IMG/VR virus record: IMGVR_UViG_3300048590_000304
Span: 1 to 41,569 of that record
Direction: 5' to 3' (one strand)
Source: a virus
Length of the DNA: 41,569 bases
Shown: in pieces, positions 13,328-21,823 of the stretch
How the letters are laid out: each line of letters begins with the position of its first letter
Position numbering within the stretch: position 1 is the first letter of the stretch
Translations under genes and position numbers: made by a program
The notes under the pieces: model-generated
Seen by the model: only the letters and a program-made list of their open reading frames with translations
Database searches by the model: none
Told to the model about the DNA's origin: nothing

Positions 13328-14226
13328 GACCCGCTGCCTGTCGGCACGATGAAGTCGCCGTACGCGCGCCACGCGTTGCCGCCCAGCGACACCACGGTGA
13401 TGGCCCCGCGCGGCGTGATGCTCGACGCGCCGCCCTTCACCACCAGCGTCGCGCCACCGCCCGCGGTGATCACCACTGCGGCGTCGTCGGTGTCGTTCAT
13501 GATCACGGCCTGCACGCCGCTACGCACGCCTGATGGCAGCGTCACCAGCGCGTCGTCGGTGGCGCGGATGCCACCGCCCGCGTCGGCCACCGTGACGGTC
13601 GTGTCGGTGTCCACGTCGCGGATGTTCAGGTCCTGCGCGCGCAGGATCGGCGGGGTGCCCGCCGCGGTCAGCGCCGACCACGTGCCGGTCGTCAACACCA
13701 CCGTGGCCACCAGCACGTCGCCATCGGCCAGGGTCGTGCCCTCGATCAGCACCAGCACGCCCAGCGCGGTGCGGGGGCTGTACGTCACGGTTTCGGACGT
13801 GGTCTGGCCTATGACGTTGCCCTGTGCGTCGCGCGCCACGACCTCGGGGGTGGTGAACGCCTCGGCCTCGGTGGTGGCGGTGGCTCGCAGGACGATGCTG
13901 TGCGTGCCGTCGGCGAAGCCACTCCCCAGGGTGGCCAGCGCCAGCGCAACGCCTGCGCCCGCTTGGTCGGCGACGACGGGGGCCAGGCCGTCCAGCGTCA
14001 GGCCGACGACGGGCCCCGTGATGGTCGCCGTGCTGCCGCTCAGGTCCAGGGTGGGGTCGGTGATCAGACCGCCGGTGCGCACCAGCGCCTGCGCCAGCAG
14101 TTCGGCGCGCAGGTCCAGCGCGCGCGCGACGGCGTCGTGCCATTCCTTCACGTACCAGCGGCGTCCTGCTGCGTCCACCGGCTGGTCGGCCAGGTTGGCG
14201 GTGTACCTGTACGTCGGCGTGGCCAT
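13324..14226 (-). CDS. Tail-tip/baseplate protein with GSGS C-terminus (300 aa)
   Basis: A structural protein by position. The N-terminus (YRYTANLADQPVDAAGRRWYVKEWHDAVARAL) resembles tail appendage attachment segments; the rest is beta-rich (STATITGPVVGLTLDG, HSIVLRATATTEAE, GVLVLIEGTT, TTVTVADAGGG), ending in a small beta domain with NAWRAYGDFIVPTGSGS. The final SGS is shared with three other virion proteins. The ATG at 14226 has AGGAGG upstream. A role linking the tail tip to the glycine-rich protein is likely; exact family not recognised. Confidence 0.7.
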   Translation of the reverse strand: MATPTYRYTANLADQPVDAAGRRWYVKEWHDAVARALDLRAELLAQALVRTGGLITDPTLDLSGSTATITGPVVGLTLDGLAPVVADQAGAGVALALATLGSGFADGTHSIVLRATATTEAEAFTTPEVVARDAQGNVIGQTTSETVTYSPRTALGVLVLIEGTTLADGDVLVATVVLTTGTWSALTAAGTPPILRAQDLNIRDVDTDTTVTVADAGGGIRATDDALVTLPSGVRSGVQAVIMNDTDDAAVVITAGGGATLVVKGGASSITPRGAITVVSLGGNAWRAYGDFIVPTGSGS

Positions 14227-14235
14227 GCGTGCCTC

Positions 14236-17200
14236 CTAATCGGCGTCGATCACGTACGACGCGCCTTCGGCACCGTACGCGCTTTCGGTGGCCAGCGCCA
14301 CGTCGGTGGCGGGTGTCGCCAGGCCGGTGATCAGGCCGACGCCGGGGCTGGTGCCGCCACCGCCGGGGCTGGTGCCTGGCGGCGTTTCGACCTCCACGCC
14401 GCTGCCGTCGCCGCTGCTGCCGCTGCCGCCACCGCCGGGGCTGGTGCCGGTGGTGTACAGCACCACCAGGTCGACGGCGCGCTGCACCAGCACGCTATCA
14501 GGCGTCCGCGCGTCGGCGTACCTGTACGCCTCCATCAGGCCCGCCACCCCGAACGGCATCAGCAGCGTGTAGTTCAGGCTGTCGGGCGTCAGGTCGCTCG
14601 CGGGCGTCAGTTGGACGTCCAGGTACCGCCCGCGCGGCAGCAGGTTGTACCGCACGATGCCCTGCACGATCTGCTGCAGGTCGCTCTCGTTGACGGCGAA
14701 CAGGTTGACCTCGATGGGCGGTCCTTCGCGGCGGCCGTACAGCGCCTGCGAGAGCGCCGCGTCGGTGTCGTTCACTTCGTCGTACGTGGCCTGGTAGACC
14801 ACGCCGGTTTCCTGCCACACGCTGCCGTCGGTGTCCCACGACACCACGTGCGCCATCCACGGGCGTGCCGCGGCGGCGTTGTTCGTGCGCAGGCCGACGT
14901 TGGCGAACGTCACCACCAGGCCCTGCTGGCCGTCTGCCTGCTGCCGGTACTGCCACCTGATCGTCAGGATGCGCCCGAACGTCAGCGCCCACTCGCCGTC
15001 CAGCACGATGTCCAGCGTGCGCGACTGCCCAGGGGCGATGCTGAACGACCCGGTGAACGTCAGGCAGGGGCCGGTGCCGAACACGCCCGTCTGCGCGCAC
15101 CCGCCGTCGCTGCTGGCGTCCGCGCTGCTGGCGGTGCGCAGTTCGTACAGCCACGTCACAGTGACCTGCCCACCGACGATCAGCGGCGCGCCTTCGTCGT
15201 CCAGGAACGGCTGGAACTCGCCCAGCGGCACGACGGTGGCCCCGCTGGGCGTGTAGTCGGTCGGGCCGCGGCGCACCGCCAGGGTCGGCAGCAGCGGCGT
15301 GGCGTCCACGAAGTCGACTTCGGCGTGCGTCGCCGTCTGCGCGTTGATCACGCGCGACCCGTCCAGTGCGGGCGCGGGCAGCGGCAGGGCCACTTCGTTG
15401 CCCGCCACCACGATGTTGCGCACGCCAATGGCGGGCTCGCCCGCGCCGTCGACCGTGAGCGCGTGCGTCAGGTCCAGCAGCACGTCGCCCTGGATCAGGG
15501 ACGTGATGGTGCCGCTGGTGGTGGCCTCTAGGACGGTGGCGGTGATGGTGCCGCCCGTCGATCCTGGCCGCGTCCACGTCAGGCGGTAGCGCGCGCGGCC
15601 GACCTGCGTCCACCCGCTGCTGGTCAGCGCCTGCAGGGTCGCCGTGATGTCCTGGGGCACCCCAGGCTCCAGGGTCAGGGTGTACGGCACGCGGCGGCCG
15701 GTCATGACGCCGATGCTCCACCAGGTCGCGCCGCTGGCGCGCCGCGCCTCCTGGATGATCGTCCCGCTGATGACCAGCGCCTCGCCGTCGAAGTCGCCCG
15801 CGACCGCCAGGGTGGTGTCGGTGAAGTCGGTCCTGCTGGCCACCCCAAGTTCGGCGGGCGTCAGCGTGTAGCCGGGCCCCGCGCGGTACCCGCCGGGCGT
15901 CACGGGCACCGTGCCGCCCGCCCACGGCGGCGGCACCAGCACCACGTACCCCTCGGCGTCCACGGTGACGGCGTAGCCGGGGGCCCACTCGCGCAGATCC
16001 TCCAGCAGTTGCGCGATGCTGCGGCGGCGGCCCTCGGGCTGGCGCAGCACGATCCGGTCGGTGGTCAGCGTCCGCGTGTACTGCCCGTCGTCGTCGGTGA
16101 CGAACAGCAGCAGCGGCGGCGCGGGCCGCGCCCTGAACTCGGGGAACTCGACCGCCCACTGGTCGAACAGCCACTGCAGCACTTCCTGGGCGGTCATGGT
16201 GTCCTCGCCTATGGCCTGCTGCGCAGTGACGTACACGCTGCTGGGGAACATGCGGCCCAGCGCCGCCAGCGTGGACTCATACACGGCGGTCTGTTCGTAG
16301 ATCGGCAGGCCACCCGTGTCCTCGATCACGCGCAGCAGCGCGATGGGAACCTCTGGCCGCACGACGGTGGCGTACGACACGGTGGTGCCCACGCTGACGT
16401 CGCCGCGCGGCACCGTTTCCTGCACGCTGATGTCGGCCTGCGGGGTGCCCACCAGCGTGCGACCCAGGGTCGCCTCGTAGGACGACCTGATGCGGCGCGG
16501 CTGTTCCGACAGTCCCGGCGGCGGCGGCGGCGGCGGTTCTGGCGGTGGATACTGCTCGATTTCCGTACTTGTCACCACGAACGACGACACCGTGTATAGG
16601 CGGCCGCGCGTTCCAACGCCGCCAGACACGCCGCCGTTACCGCCATTCGAGAAACCCACCAGTCCGGGGCCAGCGACGTACCGCAGTTGCTCTGTCGGAC
16701 TGCCCTCGCCATCCACCAGTGTGGCCTCTAGGTCCCACGTGGACGGCTCTGCGTCAGATGCGATCCACACACGCACCTGTACCAGCGATGCGCCAGCGGG
16801 CACGCTCTCCGTTACCCGGAACCGCATGGCGTACTCCACGCCCGCGGTGAAGCCACCGAACGTCTTTGTGACGCTCTCGCCTATCCGGTTGCTATCGAAA
16901 GAGCCTGACCCGTACTGGCCCGCCCCGTTGACGACAATCGTCAGATTTCCCGTGGTGCCCTGGACGTTCGCGCTGTAGCCTGGCGCGCCCGCGCCGGGTA
17001 GTCGCCCGTGGATGCTGAATCCTCTAATCGTCGTGCTGTTCAGGGTTCCTTGATTCTCCCAGCGCCACACCACGACAGCGTCGAAGTTCGCCGCCTGTAC
17101 TTCATCCATCACGACCACGTTAGGGTCGTCCGACTGGTCGAACAGTTGATTGTCCGTCAGCGGGTGCGCGAGCGTATACGCGGTGCTGCTGGCTGCGCCA

Positions 17201-17289
17201 GTGAACTGGGCATTTGCCGCCCCCGAACTGCGGTATACGGCAAACTCGGCGGCATCATCGTCAAACGGGGGGAACGTACGGCTGGCCAC
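14236..17289 (-). CDS. Large tail-tip/host-specificity protein with N-terminal lectin-like domain (1017 aa)
   Basis: Residues 1-246 look like a LamG/concanavalin-type carbohydrate-binding domain (VEYAMRFRVTE, VQVRVWIASDAEPSTWDLEATLVDG, then a final strand), followed by a proline linker (247-260, PPPEPPPPPPP). Residues about 265-940 form the conserved tail-hub part (for example EVLQWLFDQWAVEFPEF, VTVDAEGYVVLVPPPWAGG, DFTDTTLAVAGDFDGEALVISG). Near the C-terminus lies a Ser/Gly-rich segment (TGTSPGGGGSGSS and PGTSPGGGG). The start is GTG at 17289 (TAGTG overlap). DNA for the first domain (about 16550-17289) looks less G+C-biased than the rest, suggesting domain capture. Confidence 0.75.
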   Translation of the reverse strand: MASRTFPPFDDDAAEFAVYRSSGAANAQFTGAASSTAYTLAHPLTDNQLFDQSDDPNVVVMDEVQAANFDAVVVWRWENQGTLNSTTIRGFSIHGRLPGAGAPGYSANVQGTTGNLTIVVNGAGQYGSGSFDSNRIGESVTKTFGGFTAGVEYAMRFRVTESVPAGASLVQVRVWIASDAEPSTWDLEATLVDGEGSPTEQLRYVAGPGLVGFSNGGNGGVSGGVGTRGRLYTVSSFVVTSTEIEQYPPPEPPPPPPPGLSEQPRRIRSSYEATLGRTLVGTPQADISVQETVPRGDVSVGTTVSYATVVRPEVPIALLRVIEDTGGLPIYEQTAVYESTLAALGRMFPSSVYVTAQQAIGEDTMTAQEVLQWLFDQWAVEFPEFRARPAPPLLLFVTDDDGQYTRTLTTDRIVLRQPEGRRRSIAQLLEDLREWAPGYAVTVDAEGYVVLVPPPWAGGTVPVTPGGYRAGPGYTLTPAELGVASRTDFTDTTLAVAGDFDGEALVISGTIIQEARRASGATWWSIGVMTGRRVPYTLTLEPGVPQDITATLQALTSSGWTQVGRARYRLTWTRPGSTGGTITATVLEATTSGTITSLIQGDVLLDLTHALTVDGAGEPAIGVRNIVVAGNEVALPLPAPALDGSRVINAQTATHAEVDFVDATPLLPTLAVRRGPTDYTPSGATVVPLGEFQPFLDDEGAPLIVGGQVTVTWLYELRTASSADASSDGGCAQTGVFGTGPCLTFTGSFSIAPGQSRTLDIVLDGEWALTFGRILTIRWQYRQQADGQQGLVVTFANVGLRTNNAAAARPWMAHVVSWDTDGSVWQETGVVYQATYDEVNDTDAALSQALYGRREGPPIEVNLFAVNESDLQQIVQGIVRYNLLPRGRYLDVQLTPASDLTPDSLNYTLLMPFGVAGLMEAYRYADARTPDSVLVQRAVDLVVLYTTGTSPGGGGSGSSGDGSGVEVETPPGTSPGGGGTSPGVGLITGLATPATDVALATESAYGAEGASYVIDAD

Positions 17290-17747
17290 TACGACCCACT
17301 ATCTTCGTCGGGCGCAGTGTCCAGCACCGTCCCACCGGGCCCGTACAGCAGGCTGCCGGGCGGCATGGGGTAGAACACGCACTCGACCTGCTGCACCCCA
17401 GGACCACCCGCGCCCACCGCCGTGCGCACCAGCACCAGCAGGCCCGCGCTCGCCAGCAGGTCGCCGTTATCCCAGTGGCTGATGCGCACCATGCGGCCGG
17501 GCCCGAACGTCTGCGCCAGGCGCGTGCCGTCGAACGCCTGCGCGGGGCCCTCCAGGTCGCTGGCAGCGATCATGACGGCGCGCACGTCGCTGAAGTTCCC
17601 GCGCGCGGCGCTGCCGGTGAACTGGTACCGCACGGGGGCCAGGCTGTCCAGGCGGCCTTCGATGGCCTGCGGCAGTTCCCGCGCATCGGGGCCCCACACC
17701 GCCAGGGGCGCACCGTCCAGGTCGCTGATCGTGAACGTGTTGGCCAT
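17289..17747 (-). CDS. Tail protein after the tape measure, SGS C-terminus (152 aa)
   Basis: By position (directly after the tape measure) this is a distal tail or tail-tip protein. The chain is mostly beta: TFTISDLDGAPLAVWG, VRAVMIAASDLEGPAQ, GRMVRISHWDNGDLLASAGLLVLVRTAVG, VECVFYPMPPGSLLYGPGG. It ends in DEDSGS, again Ser-Gly-Ser. Start ATG at 17747 shares one base with the tape-measure stop (TGATG). No clear family match. Confidence 0.7.
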   Translation of the reverse strand: MANTFTISDLDGAPLAVWGPDARELPQAIEGRLDSLAPVRYQFTGSAARGNFSDVRAVMIAASDLEGPAQAFDGTRLAQTFGPGRMVRISHWDNGDLLASAGLLVLVRTAVGAGGPGVQQVECVFYPMPPGSLLYGPGGTVLDTAPDEDSGS

Positions 17748-20700
17748 CAGGTCGGTGCCCCCAGCGCGGCGCGGCGAATGTCAGCGAACCCGACCTGCCT
17801 CAGGACCTCGCCGACGATGTCGCGCGTCTGCGCGTCCAGCGCCGCGCGCGTGCGCGGGTCCACCAGGTCGGTGCCGAACGTGTTCTGCTGCGTGACGTTC
17901 GCGGTGATCTGGATGCTGGGCGTGCTGCGCTGGCGGCGTTGCGCCTCCTCGGCCTGCCGTTCCTGCTGTTCGGTCTGGCGGCGGCCGCCGAACAGGCCGC
18001 CGAACAGGCTCCCGACGATGGGCAGGATGGCAGCGATCAGGCCCAGCGGGCCCGCGGCGGCGCTGCTGATCAGGCCCGCGGCGGGCCCGAACGACGCCAG
18101 CGCGCCGCCGACGCTGCCAGCAGCGCCCAGGGCCGCTTGGAACGCGCCGCCGACGTCGCCGTTCCTGATGCTGTCCACGAGGCTCACGGTGAACTGCGCG
18201 CCTGCCTGCGCGACGCTCAGAGCGAACGACTGCCCGGCCGCGCGGGTTTCCTCGGCGCTGAACTCGCCCGCATCCACAATCTGGTTCCCGGCCTCATCGA
18301 ACAGGCCGCGGAACTCGGAGCCGGTGGCGGGCCCAAAGATGCCGCGCAGGCTGGTGTCGGGCTCCACCGTCGCAGTGACGCCGGGGATCGGGATGCGCAC
18401 AGCGCTGGCGACCGACCCGGCGGCGGTGGCAGCGTCGAACAGGCTGATGGCTAGGCTGTCGAACTGCCGCGCGGCCTCAGGCGACAGGGCGCGCAACTGC
18501 GCCAGCGCGTCCTGCACTTCTTGCAACGGCGCGCCCGACTCGATCAACGCGGAGATCGTGTTGACGAACACCGCGTTGCGCGCCTCGATCAGGTCGCGCG
18601 CGGCAGCCGTACCGTCCGCCTGCGCCGCCGGATTCCGCGCAATCGCCGGTCGCAGGTCCACCGTCTCAGCCGCGCCAGCCAACTGCGCCGCCAACTGCGC
18701 TTCCGTCCGGTCGATCACCAGGCTCAGGCGGTCCGCTTCGCGTCGCAGGGCGCTGCCGAGCGGGCCCAGGTCGATCTCCTCCGAGATCAACGCGATGTCG
18801 CTGTTCGCGGTCTCGACCTTCGGGCCCAACAGCTCGCCGAGGTTGTCGCCATCGATTAGGCGTCCCAGCTCCAGCGACAGGGCGCGTTGCGCGCGGGTCA
18901 GGGGCGCGTCCAACTGGCCGATGATGGCGACGTCGGACGCAGGTCCGGTCGCGCGTTCGATGTCGATCGACACCCGTGCGATCTCGGCGGCGACGGCGTC
19001 GCGGCGGGCTCGCAGGTTCGCCAACTCGGCGTCGGTCACGGAGTCCGCGAAGTCAGTCAAGACCTCCCGAACCGCACCGTCCAACAGGGCGAACCGGCCC
19101 TCCAGCGCGGCCAGTACCGCCTCGGGCGTGCCCTCAAAGGCCGCAATCCGATTGAGCGCCGTGCCCGCCGCGGCGACCTCATCGAATACGTCGCCGACGG
19201 TACGCAACGCCCCCAAAGACGGCTGCGTTCCGTTCGCCAGCGTCAACTGCGACGGGGGGGGCCTGAGCGCTGGCGGTGGCGTGCGCGCCGGAACCGCCGC
19301 GAACACCGATCGCAGGTCCGCACGGAACGCCTCCAACAGCGTCACCGAACGGTCGTCCAAGCCGAACGACGCCAACTCAATCACGCGGTCCGCCTCGGCC
19401 GCGTCACCGCTGGTGATGGCCGTCAGCAGCGCCGTCAAGGCACTACCGCGACCATCCGTGAACACGGCCGACTCCAACGCGCGACGAATCGGGCCACTGT
19501 CCGTTGCGCGCTGCGCCAGGTCTAGAGCGCCTACGATCTGACCGAACTTCGCACCTGCGTCCTCGGCCTCCTGAACGGTCAGGCGGATTTGATCGCGGCC
19601 AACTTCGAACGCGGTCTTGACGCGCCCCGTGAGCGTCGTCGCCACGCTGTCCAACGCGCCTTCCAGATCGTCGTAGCCCTGCACCTGCGCTGCCGCATCG
19701 TTCGCGGTCGCGAGCGCATCCCGTAGCGACGGACCATCGCTGGTGCTGTCCCCAGCCAACTTGACGGCCAGGCTGCCAACAGCGATCACACCCAGCGCAA
19801 TCCACCCAGCGGGGCCCACCGCGGCTAGACCCGCGGTACGAAGCACAGCGAGGCCCGCCGTGATGCGCGGGATCACGGTCACGATCTGGCCCAGCACCAG
19901 CAGCAGCGGGCCCGCGGCGGCCGCCAGGCCACCGATCACCACCGCGGCCGTCTGAACGCCGGGGTTCAGGTCGGTGAACGCCTGCACGCCCGACCGCAGC
20001 ACCCGCACCACGTCGGTGGCCACCGGCAGGATGCGCTGCCCGATGGTCACACTCAGTTCGTTCAGGTCCTGCCCCAGGCCGCGCGTCTGGTTGGCGAACG
20101 ACTGCGACGTGCGCGCGTAGTCGCCGATGGCGTTCCCGCTCTGCTCTTGCGCAATCGCCAGGGTGGCGTACGCGCGCGCCTGCCGGTCTGTCTCAAACGT
20201 CAGGCCCTGCTGCGTCAACTGCAGCACCTTGGCCTCGACGTCGGACTGCCTGATGGCGATGCCCAGGGACTTCAGGCTCTCGGTTTCGCCCAGTAGCGCC
20301 TTGGTCAGCGCGGCGGACGCGCCCTCTGCGCCGCCGCTGAAGTTCGTGAAGGATGCCAAATCGACGGCCAGTTCGTTGACGCCCACGCTCAGTTCCAACG
20401 CGGCGTCCTGCGCGAACCCGAACCCGGTCAGCAGGTCGCCGGTGTCGCCCAGCAGGCGGCGCGCGTTCGTGCTGCTCAGGCCGAACGACTGCCCCAGGCG
20501 ATCCGCCGCGCGTTCGGCGTCGTCGCCGATGTCTCGGAACACGGTGGCGAACTTGGACGCCGTTTCCTCGGCGTCGCTGGCGGCGCGGATGCTGGCGACA
20601 CCGAACGCCACCAGGGGCGCGGTGACGGCGACGCTCAGTATCTTGCCGGTGCGGGTGAACGACGCGCCGATGCGGGCGAAGTCCCGCTCGGCGCGCGTCG

Positions 20701-20803
20701 CGGTGCTGGTGATCTGCTGCCCGACCTGCTGCAGGCCGGTGCGCAGGCCGCTGGCGTCCAGGCCGGTGCGCAGGACCGCCGTTCCCAGGTTCGTATCAGC
20801 CAC
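17747..20803 (-). CDS. Tail tape measure protein (1018 aa)
   Basis: The longest tail gene, with the N-terminus typical of TP901-type tape measures: LRTGLDASGLRTGLQQVGQQI, GKILSVAVTAPLVAFGVASIRAASDAEETASKFATVF. Hydrophobic segments follow at about 280-350 (TAAVVIGGLAAAAGPLLLVLGQIVTVIP and WIALGVIAVGSLAVKLAG), and another glycine/alanine-rich one near 920-960 (GSVGGALASFGPAAGLISSAAAGPLGLIAAILPIVGSLFGGLFGG). Length suggests a tail of roughly 150 nm by the usual scaling. Residues about 325-790 use TTG leucine codons unusually often. The start is GTG at 20803 with AGGAGG upstream. Confidence 0.92.
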   Translation of the reverse strand: MADTNLGTAVLRTGLDASGLRTGLQQVGQQITSTATRAERDFARIGASFTRTGKILSVAVTAPLVAFGVASIRAASDAEETASKFATVFRDIGDDAERAADRLGQSFGLSSTNARRLLGDTGDLLTGFGFAQDAALELSVGVNELAVDLASFTNFSGGAEGASAALTKALLGETESLKSLGIAIRQSDVEAKVLQLTQQGLTFETDRQARAYATLAIAQEQSGNAIGDYARTSQSFANQTRGLGQDLNELSVTIGQRILPVATDVVRVLRSGVQAFTDLNPGVQTAAVVIGGLAAAAGPLLLVLGQIVTVIPRITAGLAVLRTAGLAAVGPAGWIALGVIAVGSLAVKLAGDSTSDGPSLRDALATANDAAAQVQGYDDLEGALDSVATTLTGRVKTAFEVGRDQIRLTVQEAEDAGAKFGQIVGALDLAQRATDSGPIRRALESAVFTDGRGSALTALLTAITSGDAAEADRVIELASFGLDDRSVTLLEAFRADLRSVFAAVPARTPPPALRPPPSQLTLANGTQPSLGALRTVGDVFDEVAAAGTALNRIAAFEGTPEAVLAALEGRFALLDGAVREVLTDFADSVTDAELANLRARRDAVAAEIARVSIDIERATGPASDVAIIGQLDAPLTRAQRALSLELGRLIDGDNLGELLGPKVETANSDIALISEEIDLGPLGSALRREADRLSLVIDRTEAQLAAQLAGAAETVDLRPAIARNPAAQADGTAAARDLIEARNAVFVNTISALIESGAPLQEVQDALAQLRALSPEAARQFDSLAISLFDAATAAGSVASAVRIPIPGVTATVEPDTSLRGIFGPATGSEFRGLFDEAGNQIVDAGEFSAEETRAAGQSFALSVAQAGAQFTVSLVDSIRNGDVGGAFQAALGAAGSVGGALASFGPAAGLISSAAAGPLGLIAAILPIVGSLFGGLFGGRRQTEQQERQAEEAQRRQRSTPSIQITANVTQQNTFGTDLVDPRTRAALDAQTRDIVGEVLRQVGFADIRRAALGAPT
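18480..19840 (-). other. Compositional island inside the tape measure gene
   Basis: Across this stretch leucine is frequently encoded by TTG (seen as CAA on the plus strand, for example twice in the region around 18680), whereas flanking phage sequence uses CTG almost exclusively. The reading frame is uninterrupted. This points to an internal segment of the tape measure (about residues 325-790) with a separate history. Confidence 0.55.
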
Positions 20804-20824
20804 GCGCCCGACCTCCTGCGCTCA

Positions 20825-21558
20825 TCATGCACCAGCCAGCGCGCGAAGGCGTCCGAAATCCAACCGTGCGAGCGCGACGATGGGCAGGCGGGCCGCGTTG
20901 TCCAGCGCGTCGCGCGCGCTCGCCTGCGTCCAGACGCCTGGTCCGACGTCCAGGCTCGCCCACGGCGGCAGGCACTCCTCGGCCGTCCAAATCAGGTGCG
21001 CCTTCCTTGGCTTCGGGGCGTCGGGGTCGGTCGGGTCAGGCTTGCCGCCGTTGTGGTTGCGCATCGTGGCTTCCAGGCTCGCCTGCGGCCACGCGCGCCT
21101 GGCCTCCAGCAGCGTGATCCACTGCAGGTAGTACACGATCTGCACCTGCGTCAGGCGTTCGATCTGGTCGGGCGTCCAGCCGTACGTGGCGGCCAGGATG
21201 GCGAACTCAGGGCCCGCCGCGTGCGACTGGCCTACCCGTTTCCCTTGGCCTTGCCCTTCGGCGCGGTCGGGTCCTCGCCTCGGAACAGCACCGCCACCAG
21301 CCCGTCCACCGCCTTCATGCTCAGGTGCCGGTCCAGCCACTCGGCCGTGATGGCCTCGGGGTCCTCGGCGCGTTCGCGCAGCAGGTCGGTCAGGATGCCC
21401 AACTGCACCCGCGGCGGCTGACCCTCAAACCGCGCGGCCTGCGCCCACGACGCCTGGTGCCCCTGGAACGTCTGGCCGCCCAGGCTGATGGTCGGCGGGT
21501 CGTCCTGGATCAGCGCGTCCAGGGTGATGATGCGCGTGCTGCTACGGGTGGTCGGCAT
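20825..21558 (-). CDS. Tail assembly chaperone fusion made by -1 frameshift (G-T type)
   Basis: Joining 21558-21238 to 21238-20825 by a -1 shift gives a 244-residue protein. The downstream frame has no credible start codon of its own, but carries clear coding sequence (GPEFAILAATYGWTPDQIERLTQVQIVYYLQWITLLEARRAWPQ), as in G-T chaperones of siphoviruses. The slip site GGGAAAC is directly before the zero-frame stop. After the shift the chain continues KGN-RVGQSH. Its place just before the tape measure is where this pair is always found; the fusion helps the tape measure assemble. Confidence 0.85.
21232..21558 (-). CDS. Tail assembly chaperone, zero-frame product (108 aa)
   Basis: The unshifted product of the chaperone pair. 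Sequence: RIITLDALIQDDPPTISLGGQTFQGHQASW, then a helical part (VQLGILTDLLRERAEDPEAITAEWLDRHLSMKAVDGLVAVLF) and a basic tail GKAKGNG. The TAG stop lies four bases after the slip site. The ATG at 21558 has AGGAGG upstream. Expected excess of this short form over the fusion sets the ratio needed for tail assembly, as in lambda G and G-T. Confidence 0.85.
   Translation of the reverse strand: MPTTRSSTRIITLDALIQDDPPTISLGGQTFQGHQASWAQAARFEGQPPRVQLGILTDLLRERAEDPEAITAEWLDRHLSMKAVDGLVAVLFRGEDPTAPKGKAKGNG
21238..21244 (-). other. Programmed -1 frameshift slip site GGGAAAC
   Basis: In the zero frame this reads G GGA AAC, the canonical X XXY YYZ heptamer, followed by GGG TAG. Slippage gives CGG GTA GGC and enters the long downstream frame. 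The position at the 3' end of a tail chaperone gene is where this signal occurs in siphoviruses. Confidence 0.85.
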
Positions 21559-21823
21559 GGCTTCCTCCTGTGGGGTCGTACGCCTCGGTGGGCATCAGTT
21601 CGCATCCGGTGGTCCACACGCCTGCGTGCAGGTTCACCAGGTCGGCGGGCAGCGGCAGGCTGGCGACGTGCTGCCCTCGGGCGTCCAGCATCGCATACAC
21701 GCCAGCGTCCAGGCCCGCCGACGTCCACAGGGTGTCACACACGACGTCGCCCTGGTCGTCCGTGTGGACGGCCAGGGCGACGATCACGGGATCACCAGCC
21801 ACCTGGTAGCGGCTGGTCAGCAT
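21542..21823 (-). CDS. Small hypothetical tail-region protein (93 aa)
   Basis: Lies between the major tail protein and the tail chaperones. The chain is beta-rich: PVIVALAVHTDDQGDVVCDTLWTSAGLDAGVYAMLDARGQHVASLPL. The ATG at 21823 shares one base with the major tail protein stop (TGATG); the long upstream frame is a shadow. Its 3' end overlaps the chaperone start by 17 bases and covers that gene's ribosome-binding site, which implies coupled translation. Function unknown. Confidence 0.65.
   Translation of the reverse strand: MLTSRYQVAGDPVIVALAVHTDDQGDVVCDTLWTSAGLDAGVYAMLDARGQHVASLPLPADLVNLHAGVWTTGCELMPTEAYDPTGGSHADHP

Noticed and set aside
20796-20990. Short minus-strand frame of 64 codons between chaperone and tape measure genes
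   Set aside because: It overlaps the frameshifted chaperone coding sequence and has no ribosome-binding site or conserved pattern.
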